Part shown: piece after piece, positions 29,510 to 39,687 of the stretch
Layout of the letters: each line of letters begins with the position of its first letter
How positions within the stretch are numbered: the stretch's first letter is position 1
NCBI GenBank assembly: GCA_017522685.1
Contig: JAFWYN010000019.1
Location: forward strand, 1 to 64,000
DNA from: Lachnospiraceae bacterium
GTDB taxonomy: Bacteria; Bacillota_A; Clostridia; Lachnospirales; Lachnospiraceae
Reading direction: 5' to 3'
DNA: 64,000 nucleotides
Translations under genes and position numbers: made by a program
Notes under the pieces: generated by a model
Told to the model about the DNA's origin: nothing
The model's database searches: none
The model's input: only the letters and a program-made list of their open reading frames with translations

Positions 29510-31144
29510 TTATTTGACTACTATTTTTCTTTGTATGACTCTGAATTCCTCTCGAAGGTCCTGCAGTGCGGAAAGTTCAAAGTCAGGTCTTCCGTCCCTT
29601 CTGAAATGTACTCTTCTGATTCCGTCACAGCGAAGGGTATCCTTGATATCAGTCTCACCATGATAAGCTATCATCAATTCACCGTCATCATTTACAAAGA
29701 AGGAATTGTGTCCCGGTCCATATTCACCTTCTACGGAATAATAGGTTAACACCGGTGTTACACTCTTCTTCCAAGAGAAAATATCCGTCAAATCAGCGGT
29801 TACATCTGCTGTTAAGAGTCCCAATGCATAGGTATAACGATTAGCCGAACCACCGGAATAAGTCAAATATACCTTGCCATCCCTGATAAAACAATAAGGA
29901 CCTTCATTATTAATGGTGCCGTCCACATTTTCCCAACCATACAGGGGTCTTGTCAAAAGAACCGGGTCACTTGTAAGACGCCAAGGTTCCCTCTCATCCA
30001 CCGTTGCAATATAAAGCATGGAACCCGTATCCTTAGGGGTGCCGATATGCTTTCGATAGGACCATACCATATAGGAACCGCTCTTTGCAGGGATATAGGT
30101 CATATCCAGGGAAATGGCTCCCGGTGCCAAAGGATTGCCGTCAGCACGAACGACCGGTATGGGATTCTCCCAGCTTTCTTCCTTTATGATACTCATACCC
30201 TTTTTTAAACGCATTACATGGCACTGCGGTCCCCATTCATGACCGCTAACCGCAAAAAGAATATACAACTCACCACCAATCAAGTGAAACTCCGGTGCCC
30301 AAAAAGTCTGTTCAAATCCTCTGACTTCATCAAAGGGCAATATAAGATGCTCTTCTATCCCTTCTGAGAACAGCCCCTCCACAGTATCCGCTTCTCTTGC
30401 ATAGATGCCGATATCATCCAGATTGTCATTGGTTGCAATAAAGTACCATTTCCCATCCCATTTCAAAAGCACAGGGTCTCCGTATCCCTTTGCCAAAGGG
30501 AATTTCAGCGGTGCGGAACCAACGGTAGCACTTGCTTCATATATCCCCGGCTTGGTAAAATCAATGGTCGCAGTATTCCAATGCAGCTTCTTTACCGCTA
30601 CAGAACCATCACTGTAAACAGCCGTCCCTTCTATCTCATTCAGTTCCTCTTCCGTCTGAACAACAATGAATTCCGACACTTCCAAGGCTGTATTTTCAAC
30701 CGGTGTCCAATATTCTATGGCTCTAAGCGCCACTTCCTTCTCCACTTGTACAAAATCTGTCAACACCCATTGGCTTAAGAATACAGGTTCCACCAAGCCC
30801 ACTCTTTCGAATTCAATAAAATCCTTTGTTAACCATAGAAGCAGCTTACCTTGGCTACTGTCATCCAGGCTGCCGTCTTCTCTTGTACGATATCCGCAGA
30901 TTCCGTACATTCCTTCGTCCATACGAAACAGCTTAGGATCCCTTACACCTTTCGGAAATATAGTATTATCACCCCGCACATCACCTTGTTCAAAAAGGAT
31001 TCCGTAATTCTTATTTAAGGACTGATATTTCAAACCATCCAGGCTATATGCCAAATGAACACTATATGCCAAACCGCCGGGATATTCCTCCGGCACTGCA
31101 TTTCTGTGATAAACCGTAAATGTAATATTTTTATTCTTTTCCAT
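29510..31144 (-). CDS. Large GH43-type glycosidase with inserted Ig-like region
   Basis: 544 residues, no signal peptide. The first 150 residues look like propeller-type strands (VHLAYSLDGLKYQSLN, GVRDPKLFRMDEGMYG). A middle section (about 165-220) resembles a bacterial Ig-like domain (TIDFTKPGIYEASATV). The C-terminal part is a GH43 catalytic propeller: GYGDPVLLKWDGKWYF, SLDMTYIPAKSGSYMVW and NNEGPYCFIRDGKVYL supply the two aspartates and the glutamate. Probable alpha-L-arabinofuranosidase or beta-xylosidase acting in the cytoplasm. The start after GAAGGGG is preferred over an ATG 33 bases earlier. It follows the GH31 gene by 13 bases. Confidence 0.8.
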   Translation of the reverse strand: MEKNKNITFTVYHRNAVPEEYPGGLAYSVHLAYSLDGLKYQSLNKNYGILFEQGDVRGDNTIFPKGVRDPKLFRMDEGMYGICGYRTREDGSLDDSSQGKLLLWLTKDFIEFERVGLVEPVFLSQWVLTDFVQVEKEVALRAIEYWTPVENTALEVSEFIVVQTEEELNEIEGTAVYSDGSVAVKKLHWNTATIDFTKPGIYEASATVGSAPLKFPLAKGYGDPVLLKWDGKWYFIATNDNLDDIGIYAREADTVEGLFSEGIEEHLILPFDEVRGFEQTFWAPEFHLIGGELYILFAVSGHEWGPQCHVMRLKKGMSIIKEESWENPIPVVRADGNPLAPGAISLDMTYIPAKSGSYMVWSYRKHIGTPKDTGSMLYIATVDEREPWRLTSDPVLLTRPLYGWENVDGTINNEGPYCFIRDGKVYLTYSGGSANRYTYALGLLTADVTADLTDIFSWKKSVTPVLTYYSVEGEYGPGHNSFFVNDDGELMIAYHGETDIKDTLRCDGIRRVHFRRDGRPDFELSALQDLREEFRVIQRKIVVK

Positions 31145-31157
31145 ACATATTCCCCTT

Positions 31158-33137
31158 CTATACGAAAGCATCCACAACCTTACTTCCTTCTCTTACAAAA
31201 GCAATATACTCATGAAGTTCAGCTGATACTTCTACCCAACAGCCTCCCTCATATACCGTCTTATCCTTTGTCAGCACCCAGTTTCCCTTCGGCAGATATA
31301 CTTTTCTGCAAGTAGCCCCCTGTTCCATAATCGGTGCAAACAATATATCCTCACCAAACATATACTGGTCTTCCAAAGTGTAGCAGACCTCATCCTCATA
31401 AAAATCATAGAACATGGGTCGCATAACGGGGGAACCGGTTTCGCTTGCAATATCCATATATTTCACAATATAGGGTTTTAAACGTTCTCTGGTTTCAATC
31501 AGACTCTTCAAGGTCTGATAGTTTTCCTCCCCGAAACACCAGATTTCGTTAGGGCCACCGCTCTTACACATCATCTCCGGATGAGGATTGGGCTGGTCCT
31601 TGGTACGTTTTCTGTCACCATGCAAACGCATAATCGGGGAGAAAAGACCAAACTGGAACCAACGAACCAACAACTCTCTGAACTCTTCACTTTCCGTATC
31701 CCCGTTTAAGAAACCGCCGATATCACTATTCCACCAAGGAATACCGCACATAGCCATGGACAAGCCGCTGGTAACACTTTGTCTAAGTGCACGCCAATCT
31801 GAAACAATATCTCCGTTCCACACTGCCGCACCGTATTTCTGACTTCCGGGATATGCCGCACGGGTCAGTGAAATCACTTCCGTCTCTCCTACCGATGTCA
31901 GGCCGTCATAAAGCATCTTTACATAATAATACGGATATAACATGGCTGTCTGGGCACCGTTACCCGGATAGAAATGCAGATGTCCGAATTGCTGGGGATG
32001 AACTTCCGGCTCGGCTTCATCCAGCCAAAAGCTCTTGATTCCGTAATCATAATAATTCTCTTTAATCTTACTCCAGACAAACTCTCTGGTATGCGGATTC
32101 ATAGTATCAATAAAGGTCTGTTGTCCAAAGAAATTGAAGGTGCCGTATTGACCGTTCTCCGTACGTACCAGCATATTGTTTTCATTCATATATTCCCAGT
32201 TTTCACTATTGGGATTTATGGTAGGCCAAACCGATACGATGGGCTTAATTCCTAATTCCTTTAATTCTGCACACATGGCAGCAGGGTCCGGCCAGTATTT
32301 CGGGTCGAACTTCCACTCTCCCTGCTCCGTCCAATGGAAGAAGTCGATTACAATGGCATCAATGGGAATGCACCGTCTTTTGTACTCTCTTGCCACTTCC
32401 AAAAGCTGTTCCTGATCTTCATAACGAAGCTTACACTGCCAATAGCCCGCAGCCCATTCCGGAAACTTGGATGCATATCCTGTCAAATCCGCATATATTT
32501 TCATTACTTCGGCCGGAGTATCTCCCGAGAATACCAGGAAATCCGCCTGATAACAGCTTTCAGAACACCATAATATATGATTTCTGGTGGTTTCGCATCT
32601 TCCGGGGGAAGGATTGTTCCAGAAGAATCCGTAACCTAATGATGAGTACAGAAACGGCAATGCTGATTTGGTATTATAATGTACCAGATTGCAGGTACTT
32701 CCCTTTCTGTCAAAGGCATCTTCGGTTTCCTGACCCAGACCGTAGAAATGCTCACCTTCATTGGCTTCAAATATCATCTTTGTACAGTAATGGTCACCCT
32801 CAGTATGAATATAATTATTTACATAATCTCCTTCATATTTTCTGCGTAGAATCTGCTTTCCCTTGCGGTAAAAGCTGATAATTCCGCCATACCATGGAAA
32901 TCCGGCTTCAATCTTTGCACTCATATACCCGTTAGTAATGGTTGCAACCGACTCATCCCCTTCGATTTTGCAATTATCTTCTGTAACAGGGTCCAACAAT
33001 GTCCATTTCTCTTCTGACACATAATTGTTTCTGGTGGCTCTGCAACGCAAACAATTGATACCGTAAGGTTCAATCACTATCAACTCATCTCTTCTTTGAA
33101 AAACCAAACGTTTTTCTTCTAACACAATTTTACCCAT
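31158..33137 (-). CDS. Glycoside hydrolase family 31, probable alpha-xylosidase
   Basis: 659 residues, no signal peptide. The (beta/alpha)8 barrel carries the nucleophile aspartate in FWLDEAEPEVHP and the acid/base aspartate in RLHGDRKRTKDQ; other marks are YWQCKLRYEDQEQ and WWNSDIGGF. The WLDEAEPE form is like that of enzymes removing alpha-xylose from xyloglucan oligosaccharides, but alpha-glucosidase activity cannot be excluded. It is the first gene of an operon with GH43, transcribed away from the AraC regulator, which probably controls it. Confidence 0.85.
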   Translation of the reverse strand: MGKIVLEEKRLVFQRRDELIVIEPYGINCLRCRATRNNYVSEEKWTLLDPVTEDNCKIEGDESVATITNGYMSAKIEAGFPWYGGIISFYRKGKQILRRKYEGDYVNNYIHTEGDHYCTKMIFEANEGEHFYGLGQETEDAFDRKGSTCNLVHYNTKSALPFLYSSLGYGFFWNNPSPGRCETTRNHILWCSESCYQADFLVFSGDTPAEVMKIYADLTGYASKFPEWAAGYWQCKLRYEDQEQLLEVAREYKRRCIPIDAIVIDFFHWTEQGEWKFDPKYWPDPAAMCAELKELGIKPIVSVWPTINPNSENWEYMNENNMLVRTENGQYGTFNFFGQQTFIDTMNPHTREFVWSKIKENYYDYGIKSFWLDEAEPEVHPQQFGHLHFYPGNGAQTAMLYPYYYVKMLYDGLTSVGETEVISLTRAAYPGSQKYGAAVWNGDIVSDWRALRQSVTSGLSMAMCGIPWWNSDIGGFLNGDTESEEFRELLVRWFQFGLFSPIMRLHGDRKRTKDQPNPHPEMMCKSGGPNEIWCFGEENYQTLKSLIETRERLKPYIVKYMDIASETGSPVMRPMFYDFYEDEVCYTLEDQYMFGEDILFAPIMEQGATCRKVYLPKGNWVLTKDKTVYEGGCWVEVSAELHEYIAFVREGSKVVDAFV

Positions 33138-33316
33138 AACTAATCCTCTCCGATTACTAATACTTTATATGGTTTCCTAACTTCATTACATAGTTAATTA
33201 TAACATTTCGGACTTCTTCACACTTCTGATTTCCTAATATCCACTAACACAATCTTGATATTTTGCATCAAAAATGCTATGATTTCTCTATTACGGAATA
33301 TATTACGGAGGAAATC

Positions 33317-34195
33317 ATGCCATTCACCAGCCACAGTTCTTTATACGAAAACATAAAACATCAAACTAACACTGCACCTTACTTAGTACATTACACAGAG
33401 ATAGATGCTCATACGAACCCTGCCCTTTATATGCATTGGCATAATGAAATGGAGTTTCTGGTTATCACAAAAGGCAAGTTACTACTTCATATTGAAGACC
33501 GCGGCTTCCTGTTGCAGGAAAACGAAGCAGTTTTTATCCCTCCGGGACTGCTTCATATGGGCGAACATGCTTCTGCAGATGGCTGTTGCTTTTATGCCTT
33601 TGTTTTTTCACCTGACTTTCTATTCAATGGTTTTGAGACCGTCAAATTCAACAAATACATACAACCTGTATTGCATAATAAGATTGATTTAGCCTTACAT
33701 TTAACACCTGATTCTTTCTGGCACCAGGCTATTATAGATTATTTGCAACAAATCTTTGCTACCGAACAGGAAGAATTAGCCGTCCGAGGTCTTACCTATC
33801 TGATATGGGATGCCCTGTACAAGAATCATCTGTTGTCCGGTTCTACAGTTGACACTACCATTGCCCAAAATGAACGTTTTAATGGTGTGATTGCTTATAT
33901 TCAGGAGCATTATCAAGAATATATTGCTTTGGGACAAATGGCAGAGCTTATCCCTCTGAGCGAAGGGCAATTCTGCCGCTTGTTTAAGTCCTTCACCGGT
34001 ATGAGTCCCAATCAATATCTGATTCGTTATCGAATTCTGCAAAGCTGTCAGCTCTTGTTAAATACAGATACCAGCATCACCGAAATTGCCCTGTCCTGCG
34101 GTTTTAATAATATCAGCTATTTTAACCGTGCATTTCTGAAAATCATGAACACCACTCCCGGTGATTATCGCCGCTTTAATCGAGGTGTACTTTAG
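33317..34195 (+). CDS. AraC family transcriptional regulator
   Basis: 292 residues. An N-terminal cupin sensor (MHWHNEMEFLVITKG, IPPGLLHMGEHA) is followed by the double helix-turn-helix (GQMAELIPLSEGQFCRLFK; ITEIALSCGFNNISYFNRAF). Proteins of this type bind a sugar and activate nearby catabolic genes. It is divergent from the GH31-GH43 operon across 179 bases, which is strong context for regulating it. The start has GGAGG six bases upstream; a longer frame to 33263 lacks such a site. Confidence 0.9.
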   Translation: MPFTSHSSLYENIKHQTNTAPYLVHYTEIDAHTNPALYMHWHNEMEFLVITKGKLLLHIEDRGFLLQENEAVFIPPGLLHMGEHASADGCCFYAFVFSPDFLFNGFETVKFNKYIQPVLHNKIDLALHLTPDSFWHQAIIDYLQQIFATEQEELAVRGLTYLIWDALYKNHLLSGSTVDTTIAQNERFNGVIAYIQEHYQEYIALGQMAELIPLSEGQFCRLFKSFTGMSPNQYLIRYRILQSCQLLLNTDTSITEIALSCGFNNISYFNRAFLKIMNTTPGDYRRFNRGVL

Positions 34196-34203
34196 ATTAT
34201 CAC

Positions 34204-34231
34204 AAAAACCCGCCTTTTCAGACGGGTTTTT
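34204..34231. terminator. Bidirectional terminator between the AraC and lactonase genes
   Basis: 9-bp stem AAAAACCCG (34204-34212) with CGGGTTTTT (34223-34231). Confidence 0.8.
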
Positions 34232-34244
34232 CTTAACGTATATT

Positions 34245-35294
34245 CTATTGTTTGATTTTGTGGAAAATAATACAGTTGGGCTGTTGTATCTTCATCGGTG
34301 CACCATTCATGGTAATAATCCCCTTTTCCAAATCCGCACGGAAAAAGGTCATGGTGTCCGATTCATGGTTTAAAGAAACCAGGAACTGATTGCCCGGGAA
34401 TAATTCCGCATCCTTAGGATACGTGCCGCTGATGGGCAGACAGAAATTGGTCTTCAGTATACCGGTTTTCTGGTCCACATTATAAACCACCACGGAATTG
34501 TCACCTGCATTGGAGCTGAGCAGATACTTATAATCCACTGAAAAGCTCAATGCACTGGCCACCGTCCCCTGTGTGGAATTCTTACGCAGGGTGGAAATAC
34601 TCTGTATCTTTTCAAAATAAGGGATTCCTTCCTTGTCTTCATATTTATATACATCAATGAAACATTTCCATTCGTGTACAATATAAATATACTTGCCGTC
34701 CTTAGAAATCTTAATATGTCTGGGACCGGACTCCAGCTCACTGCGGATTACATCCGCCAGCTTCAGCTTGCCGCGGGTCTTGTCCAAAGAGTAAACATTT
34801 ACATGATCCATACCCTGATCCGCTACCAAAAGGTACTTATTATCATGAGTCATACGGGCACAGTTAATATGAGGTCTGAAATTACGCTCAGCTACACTTC
34901 CCAATCCTTTGTGGAAGATTTCATCCGTGATGGGACCCACTCCACCATCTTCCAAAATCTTTAATACAGTCAGCTTTCCGTCATGGTAGCCTGCCACAAA
35001 AAGATAACTATCGGAATAATCACTGGAAACGTAACAGCCTCTCATACCGTTGATGGGTGCAAAATTAATTAACTCCAAGCTACCATCCGGCAAAATCTTA
35101 TATGCTTCCAAACCAAAATCCGTAATGGAATACAAGAAACGTCTGTCATGTGAGATGCTGATATAGGAAGAATTGGTGATCTCCACCTTATCCTTCTCCA
35201 TAAATCTGCCCTTCTCCATATCTACATCATATATTCGAATGCCATGGCTATCACCCATGGTATAAGTCGAAACATAAGCCACATATTTTTCCAT
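34245..35294 (-). CDS. Lactonase family beta-propeller, 6-phosphogluconolactonase-like
   Basis: 349 residues forming a seven-bladed propeller of the YbhE/Pgl type. Conserved elements are VSTYTMGDSHGIRIYDVD at the start, HINCARMTHDNKYLLVADQG in the middle and GTYPKDAELFPGNQFLVSL near the end. Members hydrolyse 6-phosphogluconolactone, but some have other lactone substrates, and there is no zwf or gnd next to it. The start was chosen after GGGAGG; 15 bases are dropped from the longest frame. Divergent from potABCD. Confidence 0.8.
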   Translation of the reverse strand: MEKYVAYVSTYTMGDSHGIRIYDVDMEKGRFMEKDKVEITNSSYISISHDRRFLYSITDFGLEAYKILPDGSLELINFAPINGMRGCYVSSDYSDSYLFVAGYHDGKLTVLKILEDGGVGPITDEIFHKGLGSVAERNFRPHINCARMTHDNKYLLVADQGMDHVNVYSLDKTRGKLKLADVIRSELESGPRHIKISKDGKYIYIVHEWKCFIDVYKYEDKEGIPYFEKIQSISTLRKNSTQGTVASALSFSVDYKYLLSSNAGDNSVVVYNVDQKTGILKTNFCLPISGTYPKDAELFPGNQFLVSLNHESDTMTFFRADLEKGIITMNGAPMKIQQPNCIIFHKIKQ

Positions 35295-35384
35295 AAAAAA
35301 GCCTCCCAAAAACTCTTGAAATTACTATACCACAAAAGCATGCGCAATTAAATACTTTTTTATTGCTTTTTTTCGTCTAATTGA

Positions 35385-35413
35385 TTGACTTTCTACATGA
35401 TAACATATAAAAT
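35385..35413 (+). promoter_or_regulatory. Sigma-A promoter of potABCD
   Basis: TTGACT (35385-35390), 17-base spacer, TAAAAT (35408-35413), 70 bases before the potA start. Confidence 0.65.
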
Positions 35414-35482
35414 TAACATATTCGGCATAAATCAATAGCTTGAATATTTGTTTTTAATCCTAAAGAGAAAGGGCTTATTAAA

Positions 35483-36568
35483 ATGAAAAAAGCATTGGTT
35501 AATTTGGAACATATTTCCAAATCTTATGACGGACAATTGATTCTTGACGATTTGAATCTTTATATCCGTGAAAATGAATTTCTTACATTACTGGGACCCA
35601 GTGGATGTGGCAAGACTACAACTCTGCGTATACTTGGTGGTTTTGAAACGCCGGATGCAGGAAAAGTATATTTTGACGGTGTGGATATCACACATCTTCA
35701 ACCAAATAAAAGACAATTAAATACCGTATTCCAGAAGTACGCTCTCTTCACTCACATGAATATTGCAGAGAACATTGCTTTTGGTCTGAAAATCAAAAAC
35801 AAAAGCAAGGCATACATTGATGATAAGATTAAGTATGCCCTTAAGTTGGTTAATTTAGACGGCTATGAGAAACGTATGCCCGATTCCTTAAGTGGCGGTC
35901 AGCAGCAACGTATCGCTATTGCCCGTGCTATTGTAAACGAACCTAAGCTTCTTCTTTTGGATGAGCCTCTCGGTGCTTTAGACTTAAAGCTTCGTCAGGA
36001 CATGCAGTATGAATTGATTCGCTTAAAGAATGAGCTTGGCATTACCTTTATTTATGTTACTCACGATCAGGAAGAAGCACTTACCATGTCCGACACCATC
36101 GTGGTTATGAATCAGGGCTATATCCAGCAGATCGGTACTCCCGAAATGATTTACAACGAGCCCGAGAATGCATTCGTTGCAGACTTTATCGGCGAAAGTA
36201 ACATTATCAGTGCTACCATGATTCAGGACAGACTTGTTGAGATTCTGGGCACCAAATTCGCCTGCGTGGACGAAGGCTTTGGTAATAATACTCCCGTCGA
36301 TGTGGTTATCCGTCCCGAAGACGTGGAATTAGTTGACTTAGCTAATGAAAATGCAAAATATATTATCGAAGGTACCGTTACCCATGTAATCTTCAAGGGT
36401 GTTCATTATGAAATGGAAGTCATGGCTAACGGCTTTGAGTGGCTTGTTCACTCTACAGGCATGTTCCCTGTTGGTACCAAGGTTGGTATCCACGTTGACC
36501 CTTTCAATATTCAGATTATGAATAAGCCTGAGTCAGAGGACGAGGAGGCCGTAGGAGTCAATGAATAA
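35483..36568 (+). CDS. potA: Spermidine/putrescine ABC transporter ATP-binding protein
   Basis: 361 residues. Walker [18 protein letters not shown]-loop [12 protein letters not shown], signature [14 protein letters not shown], Walker [13 protein letters not shown], switch VTHDQEEAL, then a C-terminal OB-type (TOBE) regulatory domain from about 285. First gene of a classical potABCD set importing polyamines. It overlaps potB by 8 bases. Confidence 0.95.
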   Translation: MKKALVNLEHISKSYDGQLILDDLNLYIRENEFLTLLGPSGCGKTTTLRILGGFETPDAGKVYFDGVDITHLQPNKRQLNTVFQKYALFTHMNIAENIAFGLKIKNKSKAYIDDKIKYALKLVNLDGYEKRMPDSLSGGQQQRIAIARAIVNEPKLLLLDEPLGALDLKLRQDMQYELIRLKNELGITFIYVTHDQEEALTMSDTIVVMNQGYIQQIGTPEMIYNEPENAFVADFIGESNIISATMIQDRLVEILGTKFACVDEGFGNNTPVDVVIRPEDVELVDLANENAKYIIEGTVTHVIFKGVHYEMEVMANGFEWLVHSTGMFPVGTKVGIHVDPFNIQIMNKPESEDEEAVGVNE

Positions 36569-37373
36569 GAAGCTTTTATCCGCACCCTTTCTGTTCTGGT
36601 CCGGATTATTCATCATAGTACCCTTACTTATGGTGTTTTATTACGGCTTAACTGACAAGACCGGTGCCTTTACTTTCGAAAACATAGCAGCAATCTCCTC
36701 TCCAGTGCATTTGAAAGCTCTTTGGGAAGCAGTGAAATTGTCTGTATTAAGCACCATTATTTGTTTGGTCCTGGCTTATCCATTGGCCATGATTTTGTGC
36801 AAAAGCAGAAGCAACAAAACCTCCTTCATGGTACTTATCTTTATCTTACCCATGTGGATGAACTTTTTGCTTCGTACCTTTGCCTGGTTGACTTTATTGG
36901 AAAAGACCGGTGTTATTAATACATTGCTTAAGCTTGTAGGCTTACCTACAATGAACATTATCAATACTCCCGGTGCTATTGTACTTGGTATGGTTTATAA
37001 TTTCTTACCCTTTATGGTATTGCCAATTTACAATGTTTTGATTAAGATTGACAAAAATGTTATTAATGCAGCCCGTGATTTGGGGGCTAACCCCATACAA
37101 ACCTTTATGAAGATTACTCTTCCCTTAACCGTGCCCGGTATTATCAGCGGTATTACTATGGTTTTTGTACCAGCGCTAACTACCTTCATTATCTCTACTA
37201 TCTTAGGTGGCAGCAAGATTTTACTGATTGGTAACGTAATCGAGCAGGAATTTACGCAAACCGGCAATTGGCATTTAGGCAGCGGCTTATCTATTGTACT
37301 TATGATGTTCATCATCTTCAATATGGTAATCAGTGCTGTTACTGACAAGGATGGGGAGGCACAGGCATTATGA
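36561..37373 (+). CDS. potB: Spermidine/putrescine ABC transporter permease PotB
   Basis: 270 residues with about six membrane helices. The conserved cytoplasmic loop is [20 protein letters not shown], which meets PotA. It forms the channel as a heterodimer with PotC. Start overlaps potA and end overlaps potC (ATGA), so expression is tightly coupled. Confidence 0.94.
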   Translation: MNKKLLSAPFLFWSGLFIIVPLLMVFYYGLTDKTGAFTFENIAAISSPVHLKALWEAVKLSVLSTIICLVLAYPLAMILCKSRSNKTSFMVLIFILPMWMNFLLRTFAWLTLLEKTGVINTLLKLVGLPTMNIINTPGAIVLGMVYNFLPFMVLPIYNVLIKIDKNVINAARDLGANPIQTFMKITLPLTVPGIISGITMVFVPALTTFIISTILGGSKILLIGNVIEQEFTQTGNWHLGSGLSIVLMMFIIFNMVISAVTDKDGEAQAL

Positions 37374-38146
37374 TTAAGACGACCGCACAAAAAATTTACG
37401 TGGCGCTTATCTTCATCTTTTTGTATGCGCCTATCTTCACCTTGATGGTGTTATCCTTTAACGCCAGCAAGACCCGGTCCAAATGGGGTGGTTTCACCTT
37501 TAAATGGTACAAGCAATTATTTCAAAATGAAGAAATTATGGAAGCACTATGGAACACTCTACTGATTGCATTCCTTTCCGCACTGATTGCTACCATTATC
37601 GGTACCATTACCTGTTTGGCATTTAATTATTTAAAAAAGAGCAATCGTGCTATTTTACTGGGTATGGCCAATATTCCCATGTTAAATGCGGAAATCGTAA
37701 CCGGAATCTCACTGATGCTTTTGTTTATCAGCTTAGGGATTAAATTCGGCTTTATGACAATTTTACTGGCACATATTACATTTAATATCCCTTATGTAAT
37801 ATTAAGTGTACTCCCCCGTATGAAGCAGCTGAATCCCAGTACCTATGAGGCAGCGCTTGATTTGGGCTGTAATCAGTGGCAGGCGTTTTTTAAGGTTACT
37901 TTTCCGGATTTACTTCCCGGTATCCTGTCCGGATTTTTGATGGCATTTACCATGTCATTAGATGATTTCGTCATCACTCACTTTACCAAGGGACCCGGTA
38001 TCGACACACTTTCTACCAAGATTTACACTGAGGTAAAGAAAGGCATCAAGCCGGAAATGTATTCCTTATCCACTATTATCTTTGTGGCTGTACTGGTGCT
38101 TTTACTTTTGGTCAATTACACACCAAAAGATAAAAAGAATAAATAA
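37370..38146 (+). CDS. potC: Spermidine/putrescine ABC transporter permease PotC
   Basis: 258 residues, six predicted membrane helices and the loop EAALDLGCNQWQAFFKVTFP. The segment SLDDFVITHFTKGPG is typical of PotC. Partner of PotB; followed by potD after 23 bases. Confidence 0.94.
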   Translation: MIKTTAQKIYVALIFIFLYAPIFTLMVLSFNASKTRSKWGGFTFKWYKQLFQNEEIMEALWNTLLIAFLSALIATIIGTITCLAFNYLKKSNRAILLGMANIPMLNAEIVTGISLMLLFISLGIKFGFMTILLAHITFNIPYVILSVLPRMKQLNPSTYEAALDLGCNQWQAFFKVTFPDLLPGILSGFLMAFTMSLDDFVITHFTKGPGIDTLSTKIYTEVKKGIKPEMYSLSTIIFVAVLVLLLLVNYTPKDKKNK

Positions 38147-38169
38147 ACAAAAAACGAGGAGAAAATATT

Positions 38170-39267
38170 ATGAAAATGAGAAGATTGATTGGAGCTTTAC
38201 TTTGCGGAATTGTCGCTACTGCCCTTTTTACCGGATGTGGTAACAAGGGTAATGAATCAGACAATAACACCAATAAGAAAGAAAACAAAAAACAAGTTGT
38301 TTACGTTTACAACTGGGGTGAATATATTGACCCCGAAACCATCGAAATGTTCGAAAAAGAAACCGGTATCAAGGTGGAATACGAAGAATATGAAACCAAC
38401 GAAATCATGTATCCTAAAGTCGCAGCAGGCACTTCTAATTATGATTTGCTCTGCCCTTCCGATTATATGATTACCAAGCTGATGGAAAACGATATGTTAG
38501 CCGAGTTAAACTATGACAATATTCCTAATGCAAAGGCAAATATTGGTGCTCAGTATTTTGAACAGGCTGCGGCATTTGATCCCGGCAACAAATATTGTGT
38601 ACCCTACTGCTGGGGAACCGTAGGTATCCTTTATAACAAGACCATGGTTGACGGACCTATCACCAGCTGGGATGTTCTTTGGGATGAAAAGTACAAAGAC
38701 AATATTCTGATGCAGGACTCCGTAAGAGATGCATTTATGGTTGCCTTAAAGCGTAACGGCTATTCCATGAACACTCTTAATACTACTGAGTTGGAAAAAG
38801 CTAAGAACGATTTAATTGCACAGAAGCCCCTTGTTCAGGCATATGTAGTAGACCAGGTTCGTGATAAGATGATTGCCGGCGAAGCAGCTATCGGTGTGAT
38901 TTATTCCGGTGAAGCTATTTATACACAGCGCGAAAATGCTGATTTGGAATATGTTGTTCCTGAAGAAGGAAGTAATGTATGGATTGATGGTTGGGTAATC
39001 CCTAAGGATGCTGAGAATAAGGAAAATGCAGAAAAGTTTATCGATTTTATGTGTCGTCCCGACATTGCATTAATGAACTTTGATTATATTACCTATTCTA
39101 CCCCTAACGATGCTGCACGTGCATTGATTGAGGATGAAGAAATCCGTAATTCTGAAATTGCTTTCCCTGATTTAAGCAAATACAACAACATGGAAGTATT
39201 TATTTATCTTGGTGAGGAAGGCGACGAATTATATAACAACCTTTGGAAGGAAGTTAAATCCAACTAA
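38170..39267 (+). CDS. potD: Polyamine-binding lipoprotein PotD
   Basis: 365 residues. The signal peptide ends in the lipobox FTGC (Cys about 23), then an Asn/Lys-rich linker and the binding domain beginning VVYVYNWGEYIDPETI. YNWGEYI is a hallmark of PotD/PotF proteins, and a PSDYM segment lies in the binding cleft region. It captures spermidine or putrescine at the cell surface and delivers it to PotBC. Last gene of the operon. Confidence 0.95.
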   Translation: MKMRRLIGALLCGIVATALFTGCGNKGNESDNNTNKKENKKQVVYVYNWGEYIDPETIEMFEKETGIKVEYEEYETNEIMYPKVAAGTSNYDLLCPSDYMITKLMENDMLAELNYDNIPNAKANIGAQYFEQAAAFDPGNKYCVPYCWGTVGILYNKTMVDGPITSWDVLWDEKYKDNILMQDSVRDAFMVALKRNGYSMNTLNTTELEKAKNDLIAQKPLVQAYVVDQVRDKMIAGEAAIGVIYSGEAIYTQRENADLEYVVPEEGSNVWIDGWVIPKDAENKENAEKFIDFMCRPDIALMNFDYITYSTPNDAARALIEDEEIRNSEIAFPDLSKYNNMEVFIYLGEEGDELYNNLWKEVKSN

Positions 39268-39275
39268 AAAAATAC

Positions 39276-39305
39276 AAATGCCCGGGCGAATAAGCTCGGG
39301 CATTT
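39276..39305. terminator. Terminator after potD
   Basis: 9-bp stem AAATGCCCG (39276-39284) with CGGGCATTT (39297-39305), followed by T residues on the plus strand; may also serve the convergent Cys/His-rich gene. Confidence 0.8.
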
Positions 39306-39317
39306 TTCTTAGAATTA

Positions 39318-39626
39318 TTATCTGCAATTACAATCTCTTCTCGCATTATCATTGCATTCGGTATAAGGCATCCACTTCTCCCTGCTTCTGTCTTCACCGA
39401 CACATCCGCAATCATCATTATGAACATGCTCTTCGCAATCATAATCCCTTTCTCTTTTTACATTATAAGAATCTCTGTCACTCATTCTTTGCTGAATGCA
39501 TGAGTTCTGACAATGTTCATGATGATTGTGATGCTCATGACCGGTGCATCCACAACCATTATCGACTTGCATGCCGTTATTCTTGCCGTAGCAACATAAT
39601 AAAAGTAAAATAATCCAACAATTCAT
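39318..39626 (-). CDS. Cys/His-rich small protein with N-terminal hydrophobic segment
   Basis: 102 residues. A short hydrophobic start (MNCWIILLLLCCYG) is followed by a cluster of metal-ligand type residues (GCGCTGHEHHNHHEHCQNSC), a charged middle, a second set (CEEHVHNDDCGC), and a CNCR end. The total of about 14 Cys and 9 His suggests metal binding, possibly with membrane or cell-surface location. No named family recognised; short proteins beginning MNCWIILLLL occur, from memory, in Lachnospiraceae. The start with AAGAGGT upstream is preferred over a longer frame. It lies 61 bases after the GH13-like gene. Confidence 0.65.
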   Translation of the reverse strand: MNCWIILLLLCCYGKNNGMQVDNGCGCTGHEHHNHHEHCQNSCIQQRMSDRDSYNVKRERDYDCEEHVHNDDCGCVGEDRSREKWMPYTECNDNARRDCNCR

Positions 39627-39687
39627 ACTAAAACCTCTTAAGGTTATCTTACTCTTATAGTATTCATGATAGAGAAATCCGTGCGTA

